In this document: piece after piece, positions 17,135 through 27,072 of the stretch
How the letters are laid out: every line of letters starts with the position of its first letter
Numbering within the stretch: position 1 is the first letter of the stretch
Source of the DNA: Enterobacter ludwigii
Lineage (GTDB): Bacteria; Pseudomonadota; Gammaproteobacteria; Enterobacterales; Enterobacteriaceae
DNA length: 64,000 nucleotides
Assembly: GCF_001750725.1 (NCBI RefSeq)
Contig: NZ_CP017279.1
Location: forward strand, 2,108,001 to 2,172,000
Direction: 5' to 3'
Notes under the pieces: model-generated
Seen by the model: the letters and a program-made list of their open reading frames with translations, nothing else
Database searches by the model: none
What the model was told of the DNA's origin: nothing
Position numbers and translations under genes: made by a program

Positions 17135-18445
17135 TTAATTCGTTGCCGCTTGCGAACGGAAACGGGCAAAGATGAAGATGACGGCAAAACACACTGCCGG
17201 AACCAGTTCTGCTGTTGGGATATTGCCTGCAGCATCGCTGACAAAGCCCATGACCGGCGTCACAATCCCGCCGCCGATAATGGTCATGACGATGAATGAC
17301 GAGCCGTATTTGGTGTCCTGACCCAGGTTCTTAATCCCAAGGGAGAAAATGGTTGGATACTGAATAGACATAAATGCACTGCACAGCGTTAGGGCCAGTA
17401 GACCGAAATGGCCGCCGAATACGGCGGAGACCAGGCATAGCACCATGGCAAGCAGGGCATAAGCGGCCAGTACTTTATGCGGTGCGAAGCGGCTGATTAG
17501 CCATGTACCGGTAAAACGACCGATGAAGAAGCACACCATGGTGCCGGTCAGGTAGTTGGCGGCGAAACCTGGCGTCATACCGGGGATCTCTTCAATAGCG
17601 TACCGGATCAGATAGCTCCAGCAGGCAGTTTGCGCGCCGACATAGCAGAATTGCGCCAGCACCGCCCAGCGCCAGTGGCGAATCCGGACCAGACGGGAAA
17701 GAGAGGCAGAAAATGTGCTTTGTGTGCCGTCGCCGTGATTATCGCTCTGAAGGACCGGAAATTTGGTCAACATAATCAGCAGGGCGACCAACAATACAAT
17801 TGCCACGATAATCATATAAGGCGTTTGTACGGATAACACCAGGCTATGCTTATAAATGCTTAGCTGTTCTGGCGTCATTTTATCGAGTACCGCCTGAGAG
17901 TGATGCGGCACGTGAGACAAAATTAGGCTTTGTCCAAACACAACGGCAATAATCGCGCCAAAAGAATTAAAAGTTTGCGCCAGATTAAGACGGAAATGAC
18001 CACCACTCTCTGGCCCCAGCACTGTCACAAAGGGGTTAGCAGCAGTTTCAAGGCAACCTAACCCCGCCGCTATAATAAAAAGACCGACTAGAAACAATGT
18101 ATAATTCATTAACTCCGCCGCAGGCCAGAATAATGCAGCACCAATGGCATATAAAAACAACCCGGTAATAATACCTGCCTTATAGCTGAGTTTTTTCATC
18201 AGTATCCCGGCAGGCACTGGAATGACAAAGTAGCCGAAATAGAACGCAGATTGAATCAGGCCAGCCTGGAAGTTTGTCAGGGTAAAGGCTTGCTGAAACT
18301 GGGGGAGTAAAATGTCATTCAGGTTATTAGCGACTGCCCAAAGAAAAAACAGTGAGCAGAGTAACGCGAAAGGAATAATGTAACGCTGGGCTTGCCCGGC
18401 ATTGACCGCACGAAAACTCTGCGTTGGTATTGTTGTATTTCCCAT
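17135..18445 (-). CDS. fucP: L-fucose:H+ symporter FucP
   Basis: A 436-residue MFS transporter of the FHS family with twelve hydrophobic segments, importing L-fucose with a proton. It matches E. coli FucP nearly throughout, including Asp46-type (NNLNDILLPQF) and Glu135-type (GCLETAANPF) residues needed for proton coupling. The start MGNTTIPTQS is taken from that match; the frame is open 58 codons further upstream into the promoter region. It would be the first gene of the minus-strand operon. Confidence 0.95.
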   Translation of the reverse strand: MGNTTIPTQSFRAVNAGQAQRYIIPFALLCSLFFLWAVANNLNDILLPQFQQAFTLTNFQAGLIQSAFYFGYFVIPVPAGILMKKLSYKAGIITGLFLYAIGAALFWPAAELMNYTLFLVGLFIIAAGLGCLETAANPFVTVLGPESGGHFRLNLAQTFNSFGAIIAVVFGQSLILSHVPHHSQAVLDKMTPEQLSIYKHSLVLSVQTPYMIIVAIVLLVALLIMLTKFPVLQSDNHGDGTQSTFSASLSRLVRIRHWRWAVLAQFCYVGAQTACWSYLIRYAIEEIPGMTPGFAANYLTGTMVCFFIGRFTGTWLISRFAPHKVLAAYALLAMVLCLVSAVFGGHFGLLALTLCSAFMSIQYPTIFSLGIKNLGQDTKYGSSFIVMTIIGGGIVTPVMGFVSDAAGNIPTAELVPAVCFAVIFIFARFRSQAATN

Positions 18446-18632
18446 AACACCCTCGTTAGTCAGAAGCGTCAGAATGTGACTTTCCTTTCTTGCCAGACGG
18501 TAAAAATAAAAAGGTGCTTTACTCTTACTGACGCGAATCTGGCGATCGGAATGATCTCGTGAATGCATTTTCATGTAAAAAAGGGGGGCGAATATGATGA
18601 CAATCACATTTAACGGCAACGCGATATCTTTA

Positions 18633-18648
18633 TGTGATCGTTATCACT
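18633..18648. promoter_or_regulatory. CRP site, fucP side
   Basis: TGTGA-N6-TCACT, one base from the perfect TGTGA-N6-TCACA consensus, about 190 bp upstream of fucP. Confidence 0.7.
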
Positions 18649-18848
18649 TTAAATTTAATAAAAACAACCCCCACCGGGGAAAATAAACATGAAAAACCAC
18701 AACCCCAGTGACCGATTTAATGCATTACTCCGGAAACGGGCATTTTCACAGTAAAAATCATCAAAACGACTGTTTGAATAAAAATCTTCTGAATCGGTCA
18801 TTTTTACCGAAATGAATTAATCGAATAAGGATCAATTCCCGACTATTA

Positions 18849-18864
18849 ATTGACGGCGATCACA
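18849..18864. promoter_or_regulatory. CRP-like site, fucA side
   Basis: ATTGA-N6-TCACA, a good right half and partial left half, about 125 bp upstream of fucA. Confidence 0.45.
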
Positions 18865-18988
18865 AAGTGCAACCACCGGAATTCTTTTAGCGTTATTCCC
18901 TATAAAGATGGTGCGCAAATATACGGTTAATTCATCAGGACAACAGGCTTGTTCTGCTGGTGCTTTAGATCATCAAGAGAGGTAACAA

Positions 18989-19636
18989 ATGGAACGAAAT
19001 AGACTGGCGCGGCAGATTATTGATACCTGCCTGGAAATGACCCGCCTGGGGTTAAATCAGGGCACGGCTGGCAACGTCAGCGTGCGCTATCAGGACGGGA
19101 TATTGATAACGCCAACGGGGATCCCCTATGAAAAACTGACAGAGTCACACATCGTTTATATTGATGCCGACGGTCAGCATGAACAGGGCAAATTGCCTTC
19201 CAGCGAGTGGCGTTTCCATATGGCCGCCTACCAGACGCGTCCGGATGCGCAGGCGGTGGTGCATAACCATGCGGTGCACTGTACCGCCGTGTCTATTCTT
19301 AACCGCCCTATCCCGGCCATTCATTACATGATTGCCGCCGCAGGCGGTAATTCCATACCCTGCGCGCCATATGCCACATTTGGGACACGCGAGTTGTCCG
19401 ACTATGTCGCCTTTGCCCTCAGGAACCGCAAAGCAACGCTGTTACAGCACCACGGCTTAATTGCCTGTGAAGCAAATCTGGAAAAAGCCTTGTGGCTGGC
19501 GCATGAAGTTGAAGTACTGGCACAACTGTACCTTTGCACGCTGGCAATAACGGATCCGGTCCCGGTACTGGATGACGATGCTATCGCCATTGTACTGGAA
19601 AAATTCAAAACCTACGGACTGCGCATTGAAGAATGA
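18989..19636 (+). CDS. fucA: L-fuculose-1-phosphate aldolase FucA
   Basis: A 215-residue class II aldolase that splits L-fuculose-1-phosphate into dihydroxyacetone phosphate and L-lactaldehyde. The Zn2+ ligands are present (the HNH pair in VVHNHAVH and the His of LQHHGL), as is the catalytic Glu in PSSEWRFH. A GAGAGG ribosome site precedes the ATG. First gene of the fucAO pair, 27 bp before fucO. Confidence 0.96.
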   Translation: MERNRLARQIIDTCLEMTRLGLNQGTAGNVSVRYQDGILITPTGIPYEKLTESHIVYIDADGQHEQGKLPSSEWRFHMAAYQTRPDAQAVVHNHAVHCTAVSILNRPIPAIHYMIAAAGGNSIPCAPYATFGTRELSDYVAFALRNRKATLLQHHGLIACEANLEKALWLAHEVEVLAQLYLCTLAITDPVPVLDDDAIAIVLEKFKTYGLRIEE

Positions 19637-19663
19637 CATCGCATAGCAAACAGGAGAAATGCC

Positions 19664-20812
19664 ATGGCGAAAAGAATGATTTTGAACGAAACGGCCTGGT
19701 TTGGCCGGGGCGCGACAGGGATGCTTTGCGATGAGGTAAAGCGTCGCGGCTATCAAAAAGCGCTGATTGTCACCGACAGGACGCTGATACAGTGTGGCGT
19801 GGTGGCGAAGGTCACGGATAAGCTGGACGAGGCGGGGTTGGCCTGGGAAATATACTCCGGCGTGCTTCCTAACCCGACAATCGGAATAGTACAGGAAGGA
19901 CTGGGTGTTTTTCAGAACAGCGGCGCAGATTACCTTATCGCTATCGGGGGCGGCTCACCTCAGGATACCTGTAAGGCAATCGGCATTATCAGCAATAACC
20001 CGGCGTTTAAGGATGTTCGTAGCCTTGAAGGCCTGTCCCCAACCCGTAACCCCAGCGTACCCGTTCTGGCCATTCCCACTACAGCCGGAACAGCGGCTGA
20101 AGTGACCATTAACTACGTGATCACTGATGAAGAGAAGCGGCGTAAATTTGTTTGCGTCGATCCGCACGACATTCCGCAGGTGGCTTTTATCGATGCAGAT
20201 ATGATGGACGGTATGCCGCCAGTGCTGAAAGCAGCAACCGGCGTTGATGCGCTGACCCATGCGATTGAAGGGTATATTACCCGGGGTGCATGGGCCTTAA
20301 CCGATGCGCTACACATCAAGGCGATTGAGATTATTGCCGGCGCGCTGCGCGATTCAGTCAAGGGCGATCGAGATGCCGTCGAGGCGATGGCGCTGGGCCA
20401 GTATGTTGCCGGCATGGGCTTTTCCAACGTTGGCCTGGGGCTGGTTCACGGTATGGCGCATCCGCTGGGTGCTTTTTATGACACACCGCACGGCGTGGCG
20501 AATGCCATTTTGCTGCCTCATATCATGCGTTACAACGCTGACTTTACCGGCGATAAATTCCGCGATATTGCACGGGCGATGGGCGTGAAGGTTGAAGGGC
20601 TGAGCCTTGCAGACGCGCGCAATGCTGCCGTGGATGCCGTCTTCAGGCTTAATCACGATGTGGGCATCCCGCTCCATCTGCATGAGGCTGGAGTACAAAA
20701 AGAAGATATCCCGATGCTGGCCCAGGCGGCATATGATGATGTCTGTACTGCCGGCAACCCACGGGAAGCGAGCCTGGCAGATATTAGCGAGCTGTACCAT
20801 ACCGCCTGGTAG
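19664..20812 (+). CDS. fucO: Lactaldehyde reductase FucO
   Basis: A 382-residue iron-dependent group III alcohol dehydrogenase reducing L-lactaldehyde to L-1,2-propanediol with NADH, the last step of anaerobic fucose use. The NAD loop GGGSPQDTCKAIG and the iron ligands in ATGVDALTHAIEG and VHGMAHPLGA...TPHG are all present. CAGGAG precedes the ATG. Length equals that of E. coli FucO. Confidence 0.97.
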   Translation: MAKRMILNETAWFGRGATGMLCDEVKRRGYQKALIVTDRTLIQCGVVAKVTDKLDEAGLAWEIYSGVLPNPTIGIVQEGLGVFQNSGADYLIAIGGGSPQDTCKAIGIISNNPAFKDVRSLEGLSPTRNPSVPVLAIPTTAGTAAEVTINYVITDEEKRRKFVCVDPHDIPQVAFIDADMMDGMPPVLKAATGVDALTHAIEGYITRGAWALTDALHIKAIEIIAGALRDSVKGDRDAVEAMALGQYVAGMGFSNVGLGLVHGMAHPLGAFYDTPHGVANAILLPHIMRYNADFTGDKFRDIARAMGVKVEGLSLADARNAAVDAVFRLNHDVGIPLHLHEAGVQKEDIPMLAQAAYDDVCTAGNPREASLADISELYHTAW

Positions 20813-20820
20813 TGCGACTG

Positions 20821-20859
20821 CGTTACCCGGTTTAGAGAACCCTTCTGGGCCGGGTGACG
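20821..20859 (+). repeat. Long stem-loop after fucO
   Basis: CGTTACCCGG pairs with CCGGGTGACG (one wobble) around a 19-base loop that itself can fold. No T-tract follows; it resembles a REP-type 3' end structure more than a terminator. Confidence 0.5.
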
Positions 20860-21016
20860 CAGAGAGACAGTGCCATCAGTATTTAAAACCGTGATTTCGC
20901 AGCTGACGACCGACGCCGACAGATCCTATCGCTAATGGCCATTGTTGGGCATGATTGCCCTCTTATTGTGGCGAAGTTGAAGGGTGAAACTAGGGTATAC
21001 GGCGAAAAACAGGCAC

Positions 21017-21040
21017 AAAAAAACCACCTTTCGGTGGTTT
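21017..21040 (-). terminator. Terminator of the tRNA operon
   Basis: On the minus strand ACCACC-GAAA-GGTGGT is followed by T7, about 40 bp after the end of tRNA-Leu. Confidence 0.9.
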
Positions 21041-21081
21041 CACGACACTGCTTATTGCTTTGATTATTCTGCTTTTTCCCA

Positions 21082-21168
21082 TGGTAGCCGGAGTGGGACT
21101 TGAACCCACACAGCGCGAACGCCGAGGGATTTTAAATCCCTTGTGTCTACCGATTCCACCATCCGGCC
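21082..21168 (-). tRNA. leuZ: tRNA-Leu (anticodon UAA)
   Basis: An 87-nt class II tRNA with long variable arm. Anticodon loop TTTAAAA inside GGGA/TCCC arms, T-arm GGTTCAAGTCC, and an encoded CCA end. Acceptor GGCCGGA pairs with TCCGGCT. Third gene of the glyW-cysT-leuZ cluster as in E. coli. Confidence 0.95.
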
Positions 21169-21179
21169 AGGGAAGAAAG

Positions 21180-21253
21180 TGGAGGCGCGTTCCGGAGTCG
21201 AACCGGACTAGACGGATTTGCAATCCGCTACATAACCGCTTTGCTAACGCGCC
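21180..21253 (-). tRNA. cysT: tRNA-Cys (anticodon GCA)
   Basis: A 74-nt tRNA with acceptor GGCGCGT, anticodon GCA in the loop of GCGGATTGCAAATCCG, T-arm GGTTCGACTCC, and encoded CCA. Confidence 0.95.
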
Positions 21254-21299
21254 GTAAAACTTTTTTGCACGACACCCGCTATTGCGCATGTCTTTAATC

Positions 21300-21375
<76 letters not shown>

Positions 21376-21527
21376 ATGTCATCAAGTTAACTTCTAACCA
21401 CTTGATTTCATTATCGTCCGGCTAGCTGTGCCGCCGTTCGATGCGTTGCATTCTACTGATATGACGGTATGAGTCAACGTTATTTTTTGCATCCCCGGAT
21501 CGTTTGCTGAAAATTACGTCGAAACGA

Positions 21528-22076
21528 TCACTGATCAAGCAAATCGCCGCGGGCAGCGTTTAAATATTGCAGCATAGACCACAGCGTCAGTACTGCAGCA
21601 ACCCACAGCAGCCCAATCCCCGCCCACTCAACCCAGGCGTTTGGACGCCAGAGCATCCAGACCAGCGAGGCCATCTGCGCGGTGGTCTTCACTTTACCAA
21701 TCCACGATACCGCGACGCTGCTGCGCTTACCCAGCTCCGCCATCCACTCACGCAGCGCAGAGATGATGATCTCACGACCAATCATGGTTGCTGCAGGCAG
21801 CGTTACCCACCACGTGTGGTAGTGCTCAGCCACCAGCACCATCGCGATAGCGACCATGACCTTATCGGCGACCGGGTCGAGGAAGGCACCGAAGCGGGTG
21901 CTTTGGTTCCAGCGGCGTGCCAGATAACCGTCAAACCAGTCCGTAACCGCAGCCACCAGGAAAATCAGTGCACAGGCAAAAGGAGCCCAGACGACTGGCA
22001 GGTAAAACGCCAGTACAAAGAACGGGATAAGCACAACGCGAAAAAGAGTGAGCAACGTAGGGATATTAAATTGCAT
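21528..22076 (-). CDS. pgsA: CDP-diacylglycerol-glycerol-3-phosphate 3-phosphatidyltransferase PgsA
   Basis: A 182-residue inner-membrane enzyme that makes phosphatidylglycerophosphate, the committed step to phosphatidylglycerol and cardiolipin. The CDP-alcohol phosphotransferase motif D-G-x2-A-R-x8-G-x3-D-x3-D is visible in [20 protein letters not shown] followed by DPVAD. Four or more hydrophobic helices. It lies 56 bp after uvrC in the uvrY-uvrC-pgsA-tRNA transcription unit. Confidence 0.97.
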   Translation of the reverse strand: MQFNIPTLLTLFRVVLIPFFVLAFYLPVVWAPFACALIFLVAAVTDWFDGYLARRWNQSTRFGAFLDPVADKVMVAIAMVLVAEHYHTWWVTLPAATMIGREIIISALREWMAELGKRSSVAVSWIGKVKTTAQMASLVWMLWRPNAWVEWAGIGLLWVAAVLTLWSMLQYLNAARGDLLDQ

Positions 22077-22132
22077 AATGACGGTAACTGTTTGTTGTCA
22101 GTAAAATTTAGCTCTATGTTGCTACAGAGCCC

Positions 22133-23965
22133 TCAATGTTTCAACGAGTAGTAGATCTTTTCTGCCAGCGCTTGCGAAATACCCGGCACTTTTGCAATTT
22201 CCTCCATGCTGGCATTGAGTAATCCTTGCAATCCGCCCATATATTTAAGCAACATCTGCCTGCGTTTTGGCCCGACGCCTTCGATGGTCTCAAGCGTACT
22301 GGTGTTTTTTACCTTCGCCCGTTTTTTCCGGTGCCCGCTGATGGCGTGATCGTGTGACTCATCGCGGATATGCTGGATAACATGCAGTGCCGGAGAATCC
22401 GGCGGCAGACTGAAGCCCTCCCCTTCCGGTTCAAAGAAGAGCGTCTCCAGACCGGCTTTACGATCGGCCCCTTTTGCCACGCCCAGCAGCAACGGATGGT
22501 TTTTATCCCAGCTCACATCAAGTGAGTCAAAGACCGCTTTCGCCTGCCCGAGCTGCCCTTTCCCGCCGTCAATCAGTATCACATCCGGGATTTTGCTCTC
22601 TTCGATGGCTTTACCGTAGCGACGGCGCAGCACCTGGTTCATGGCTGCATAGTCATCACCCGGCGTGATCCCGGTGATGTTATAGCGACGATATTCCGCG
22701 CGCAGCGGGCCGTTAGCATCAAACACCACGCAGGAGGCCACGGTCTGCTCGCCCATCGTGTGGCTGATGTCGAAGCACTCCATCCGTTTAACCTCCGGCA
22801 GCTTCAGGAGCGTAGCCAGTGCCGTTAAACGCTGGTGGACCGTCGATTGCTGGGACAGTTTTGTAGTAAGCGCCGTCGCCGCGTTGGTCCGGGCAAGCTT
22901 CAGGTAACGCGCGCGGTCACCGCGCGGTTTGGTCTGCACGTTAACCCGACGACCAGCCAGTTCTGACAGCGAATCCGCCAAAAGCGTTTTATCGTCGAGA
23001 TTGAAATCAAGCAGGATCTCCGATGGCAGCGTGCGCATCTGACTCCCCTGCAGATAGAACTGGCCGACGAAGGTTTCAACCACCTCACCCAGCTCCGTCC
23101 CCCCCGGCACTTTCGGGAAATAGCTGCGGCTCCCGAGCACTTTACCCTGACGAATAAACAGCACATGCACGCAGGCCATGCCGGCGTCAAAGGCAACGCC
23201 GATCACATCGAGATCGTCACCGGTGTTCGAGACGAACTGTTTCTCAGTGACTCTGCGCACCGCCTGGATTTGGTCGCGGATCCGCGCGGCCTCTTCGAAC
23301 TCCAGCGCTGCACTGGCTTTCTCCATCCGGGCGATCAGCTGCGTTAATACCTGATCGTCTTTCCCGGCTAAAAACAGGCGCACATACTCGACCTGCTGCG
23401 CATACTCGTCTTCACTCACCAGCCCGGCAACGCATGGCCCCAGACAGCGGCCAATCTGGTACTGCAGACACGGGCGCGAGCGATTGCGATAGACACTGTT
23501 TTCACACTGGCGAACAGGGAAGATTTTTTGCAGCAGCGCCAGCGTCTCACGTACGGCATAGCCGTTGGGAAACGGGCCGAAATATTCACCCTTGGCATGT
23601 TTTGCACCGCGGTGCATAGCAAGCCGGGGGTGCGTATCACCACTCAGGAAGATGAACGGATAGGATTTATCATCGCGTAACAGCACGTTGTAGCGCGGCT
23701 GATAGAGCTTAATATAGTTATGCTCAAGCAGCAGCGCTTCGGTCTCGGTATGCGTGACGGTAACATCAATATTCTGTATGAGTGCGACCAGTGCTTCGGT
23801 CTTGCGGGAGGCAAGGTTACTGCGAAAATAGCTGGAGAGGCGCTTTTTGAGATCTTTCGCTTTCCCCACGTAGATAACCGTACCGCCAGCGTCATACATA
23901 CGATAGACGCCAGGCTGGCTGGTTACGGTTTTCAGAAATGCTTTTGAATCGAACACATCACTCAC
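22133..23965 (-). CDS. uvrC: Excinuclease ABC subunit UvrC
   Basis: A 610-residue nucleotide excision repair nuclease that makes the 3' and 5' cuts beside UvrB-bound lesions. In order: N-terminal GIY-YIG nuclease ([20 protein letters not shown]), Cys-rich stretch ([15 protein letters not shown]), UvrB-binding UVR motif, RNase H-like C-terminal nuclease ([15 protein letters not shown]), and a helix-hairpin-helix pair at the end. Start ATG overlaps the uvrY stop by 4 bp. Confidence 0.98.
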   Translation of the reverse strand: MSDVFDSKAFLKTVTSQPGVYRMYDAGGTVIYVGKAKDLKKRLSSYFRSNLASRKTEALVALIQNIDVTVTHTETEALLLEHNYIKLYQPRYNVLLRDDKSYPFIFLSGDTHPRLAMHRGAKHAKGEYFGPFPNGYAVRETLALLQKIFPVRQCENSVYRNRSRPCLQYQIGRCLGPCVAGLVSEDEYAQQVEYVRLFLAGKDDQVLTQLIARMEKASAALEFEEAARIRDQIQAVRRVTEKQFVSNTGDDLDVIGVAFDAGMACVHVLFIRQGKVLGSRSYFPKVPGGTELGEVVETFVGQFYLQGSQMRTLPSEILLDFNLDDKTLLADSLSELAGRRVNVQTKPRGDRARYLKLARTNAATALTTKLSQQSTVHQRLTALATLLKLPEVKRMECFDISHTMGEQTVASCVVFDANGPLRAEYRRYNITGITPGDDYAAMNQVLRRRYGKAIEESKIPDVILIDGGKGQLGQAKAVFDSLDVSWDKNHPLLLGVAKGADRKAGLETLFFEPEGEGFSLPPDSPALHVIQHIRDESHDHAISGHRKKRAKVKNTSTLETIEGVGPKRRQMLLKYMGGLQGLLNASMEEIAKVPGISQALAEKIYYSLKH

Positions 23966-24618
23966 TGACTTAACAACGTCTCCGCATTACATAAACCATG
24001 CCGGATGGCCAGATGAGTCAGTTCAACATCACCATGAATGTTCAGTTTGCTGAACATGCGATAACGATAGCTGTTCACCGTTTTCGGGCTAAGATTCAGC
24101 TGTTCCGAGATCTCATTTACCTTCTGACCTTTGGTGATCATCAGCATAATCTGCAATTCACGCTCGGACAAACTGGCAAACGGCGATTCCGTTTTCTCGG
24201 GTTCGATCTGACTCAGGGCCATCTGCTGAGCAATGTCGGAAGCAATGTAACGCTGTCCGGCAAACACGGAACGGATAGCATTGACAACTTCCTGCGGCGC
24301 GGCACCTTTACTCAGGTAACCGGCAGCGCCCGCCTGCATCACTTTCGCGGGCAGCGGGTTTTCAGTATGCACGGTCAGCATGATGACTTTTGTATCAACA
24401 AAGGTACGCGCGATTTTGCGGGTTGCTTCAAGACCACCGATACCGGGCATGTTCATATCCATCAACACCACATCGGCTGAATTAGTGCGGCACCATTTTA
24501 CGGCATCTTCGCCGCAACAAGCCTCACCAGCAACTTTAATACCTTTTATATCTTCAAGAATGCGTCGTATCCCTGCGCGCACCAGTTCGTGGTCATCAAC
24601 AAGAAGGACGTTGATCAA
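23962..24618 (-). CDS. uvrY: Two-component response regulator UvrY
   Basis: A 218-residue NarL/LuxR-type regulator: receiver domain with phosphoacceptor Asp54 ([10 protein letters not shown]) and acidic pair near residue 8, then a LuxR-type helix-turn-helix ([11 protein letters not shown]...[21 protein letters not shown]). Partner of the sensor kinase BarA; it activates the CsrA-sequestering small RNAs. The neighbouring sdiA is a known activator of uvrY in E. coli. Confidence 0.97.
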   Translation of the reverse strand: MINVLLVDDHELVRAGIRRILEDIKGIKVAGEACCGEDAVKWCRTNSADVVLMDMNMPGIGGLEATRKIARTFVDTKVIMLTVHTENPLPAKVMQAGAAGYLSKGAAPQEVVNAIRSVFAGQRYIASDIAQQMALSQIEPEKTESPFASLSERELQIMLMITKGQKVNEISEQLNLSPKTVNSYRYRMFSKLNIHGDVELTHLAIRHGLCNAETLLSQ

Positions 24619-25084
24619 AGGAAATGTCTCCAGAATAGGGATAACGCTACTGAGTGATAATTTGGTTTATATTAACGGTTTTCCTCACAAGATTAAAACG
24701 TTAAAAAATCGGCTATTCGATTTCGCTCTCGTTTTTGGAAATTAGGCTGTACAGAACGTGGAAAGAGAGCCCGCGCCACCAGGGCTTGTGCAGCTTTTTT
24801 TAAGCATCTGTATTCAAAAAGTTACAAAAAACCTGTCGCCTGAGTCCGTAAAAAAACAGTTCTTAAATTTTTGTAACAATAATTAACGACAAGCGAACCG
24901 GGTATAAACAATTCGTCGCTATTAACGCCGCACAGTTTAGCGGCACGCGTTGTTTACGCAAATAAACATCCAGTGTAAAAGTACGAAAAACAACCGCTGC
25001 ATTTTTTGCTGCGCCTTGTGGTATACTCCGCCGCCTTGACTTTCATCGTCGCGCACGAGCGCCGTTTTATAATGAGGAAAATAA
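24619..25084. other. Divergent uvrY / yecF intergenic region
   Basis: 466 bp, AT-rich, without a supported gene. A 10-bp inverted repeat (GTTACAAAAA at nt 24821-24830, TTTTTGTAAC at nt 24868-24877) is the clearest structure. AGCCC / GGGCT (about nt 24762-24785) followed by T7 might be a leaderless terminator remnant. Promoters for both genes must lie here; TATACT near nt 25021 is a possible minus-10 for yecF. Confidence 0.55.
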
Positions 25085-25309
25085 ATGAGCACACCTGAAT
25101 TTGCCACTGCGGAGAATAACCAGGAACTGGCACAGGAAGTAAACTGCCTGAAATCGCTGCTAACGCTGATGCTACAGGCGATGGGCCAGGCTGACGCCGG
25201 TCGTGTGATCATTAAAATGGAAAAACAAATCGCGCAGATGGAAGACCAGGCTGAATCCGCGGTATTTGCCAACACCGTTAAGCAAATTAAACAAGCCTAC
25301 CGCCAGTAA
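25085..25309 (+). CDS. yecF: YecF family protein (DUF2594)
   Basis: A 74-residue, largely helical cytoplasmic protein matching E. coli YecF in sequence and position between uvrY and sdiA. The function is unknown. A GAGGA ribosome site precedes the ATG. It faces sdiA, and the hairpin between them terminates sdiA. Confidence 0.9.
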   Translation: MSTPEFATAENNQELAQEVNCLKSLLTLMLQAMGQADAGRVIIKMEKQIAQMEDQAESAVFANTVKQIKQAYRQ

Positions 25310-25310
25310 T

Positions 25311-25342
25311 AAAAAACGGCTGGATGCGGTGCATTCAGCCGT
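25311..25342 (-). terminator. Terminator of sdiA
   Basis: On the minus strand ACGGCTG...CAGCCGT forms a stem with an inner ATGCA pairing and is followed by T6. On the plus strand there is no T-tract. Confidence 0.85.
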
Positions 25343-25375
25343 TGCCTCGTCTGACACGCAGAACGTACTCTCTAC

Positions 25376-26098
25376 TCAAATAAGCCCGGTCGCCGCCGCG
25401 TAACACGCGATCTGCGTCTTGTTAGGCGCATTGAATTTCTTCTGCATATTCTTCTGATGAAAGTTAACCGTATTCTCTGAGATGGAGAGAATGATCGCAA
25501 TTTCCGCCGAGGTCTTCCCTTCCGCGGTCCATTTAAGAATTTCCCGTTCACGTTTGCTGAATTTCATCTCAGGCGGCATCACCATCTCATCTTCAAATCG
25601 AATCAACGATGTTAAGGCCACTTGCACCAGCAGTTGTAACCGCAGCTCTATTTCCTCGTGGTCTAACGGGCTCTCCAGCATGCTAGTACGAGAAACCGAC
25701 AGAAAACCGAGAGCATGATTCGGCAGCATCAGACACTGCGTTATTCCTGTACGTAAGCCGTGCTCCCGTGCGCTATGCCATAATTCCTCAGCATCCGCGA
25801 ATAATTCGTCAGTCCAGGGTAAATGCCCCTGGATGAAATTCTCCGGTTTTAACACCGGGTCAATGGCGAAATAATTCTTCGACTGATATTGCGCCTGCCA
25901 CTGTGGCGGATAAGTGGTATGCACAGAAATCTTAGGCCGCGTAAAAGGCACGGGATGGCGTACGCAGAGTGCGTAATAATCAAATTCTAGCGCCTGAGTT
26001 TGTCGCTGAAGTTCCTGATATACCTCGTCGGCACAGGTCAATTTCTGAAACCGGAGGGAGCATTCCCGTCGCCAGGTGAAAAAGTCTGAATCCTTCAT
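25376..26098 (-). CDS. sdiA: LuxR-type quorum-sensing regulator SdiA
   Basis: A 240-residue regulator with an N-terminal acyl-homoserine-lactone binding domain (conserved W and Y/D positions in YYALCVRHPVPFTRP and KNYFAIDPVL) and a C-terminal LuxR helix-turn-helix (SKREREILKWTAEGKTSAEI). Enteric bacteria of this group lack a matching synthase, so SdiA listens to signals of other species. No luxI-like gene is in the window. Confidence 0.96.
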   Translation of the reverse strand: MKDSDFFTWRRECSLRFQKLTCADEVYQELQRQTQALEFDYYALCVRHPVPFTRPKISVHTTYPPQWQAQYQSKNYFAIDPVLKPENFIQGHLPWTDELFADAEELWHSAREHGLRTGITQCLMLPNHALGFLSVSRTSMLESPLDHEEIELRLQLLVQVALTSLIRFEDEMVMPPEMKFSKREREILKWTAEGKTSAEIAIILSISENTVNFHQKNMQKKFNAPNKTQIACYAAATGLI

Positions 26099-26319
26099 AC
26101 TTACTAAATGAAGCCTCTGAAATGATATTCATTATTATGGTGAATATAACCTAACACATAAAACTTATTTCTAACCACAAAATATCGGCAACAGCACAAT
26201 TAACTTTACGTTTGATAAGGTTTATTGGGCCTGAGCGGAATAAAAAAACACGGTGTCGGGCGCAGGGGGAGAATAATTTGCCCCAGATAAATTTTCTGGA
26301 GCAAATTAGTGCAAAAATT

Positions 26320-27072
26320 CTACTGCATGAGGAATTTTTCAAGGAACTGACGGGTTCGCGGCTGCTGTGGGTTGGCAAATAAGTGTTTTGCCGGCCCCTG
26401 CTCCACGATCCTTCCCTGATCCATGAAAATGGCGCGGTCCGCCACGTCACGAGCGAAACTCATCTCGTGGGTAACGATAACCATTGTGCGTTTCTCCTGT
26501 GCCAGCTGGCGTATGGTGTTCAGCACCTCGCCCACCAGCTCAGGGTCGAGCGCAGAGGTCGGTTCATCAAAGAGGATCACATCCGGGCGCATCGCCAGCG
26601 CGCGGGCAATCGCCACACGCTGCTGCTGACCGCCTGACAGGCGGCGCGGGTAGCTGGTTTCTTTACCGGCCAGCCCGACTTTTGCGAGCAACTCGCGCGC
26701 GCGAACCGTCGCGTCCTCTTTGGCTTCCCCTTTTACAATGACCGGGCCTTCAATGATGTTCTCCAGCACCGTCCGGTGTGGGAAGAGATTGAAGTTCTGG
26801 AAAACAAAGCCCACATGCTGGCGCAACTGGCGAATCAGACCTTTTTGCTGGCTGATGGATTTGCCGGTATCAATCGTAATATTCCCCACCCGAATCGTGC
26901 CTTCTTCAGGCTGTTCAAGCAGGTTGATGCTGCGCAGCAGCGTTGTTTTCCCGGAACCACTCGGGCCGATAATGGCGACCACTTCGCCCTGCTCTACCTC
27001 CAGATCAATCCCGTGGAGCACCGTTTGACCGTGGAATTTTTTCACCAGGTTTTTAACGTCGATAGCACTCAT
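26320..27072 (-). CDS. tcyN: L-cystine ABC transporter ATP-binding protein TcyN (YecC)
   Basis: A 250-residue polar amino acid type ATPase with Walker A GPSGSGKTT, signature LSGGQQQRVAIARAL, Walker B VILFDEPTSALDPE and switch His in IVTHEMSFA. It powers the FliY/YecS cystine importer. ATG overlaps the end of the permease gene by 4 bp. Last gene of the tcyJ-dcyD-tcyL-tcyN group. Confidence 0.96.
   Translation of the reverse strand: MSAIDVKNLVKKFHGQTVLHGIDLEVEQGEVVAIIGPSGSGKTTLLRSINLLEQPEEGTIRVGNITIDTGKSISQQKGLIRQLRQHVGFVFQNFNLFPHRTVLENIIEGPVIVKGEAKEDATVRARELLAKVGLAGKETSYPRRLSGGQQQRVAIARALAMRPDVILFDEPTSALDPELVGEVLNTIRQLAQEKRTMVIVTHEMSFARDVADRAIFMDQGRIVEQGPAKHLFANPQQPRTRQFLEKFLMQ

Larger units (their letters stand above)
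18446..18988. promoter_or_regulatory. Divergent fucP / fucAO control region
   Basis: 543 bp without a gene, AT-rich, holding promoters in both directions. It has two CRP-like sites (listed separately) and a 9-bp inverted repeat, TGACCGATT at nt 18709-18717 and AATCGGTCA at nt 18792-18800, which could be binding sites for FucR. E. coli fuc genes need both CRP and FucR. Confidence 0.7.

Noticed and set aside
24740..24765. LexA box near CTGTACAG upstream of uvrY
   Set aside because: The LexA consensus needs eight bases between CTGT and ACAG; here there are none.
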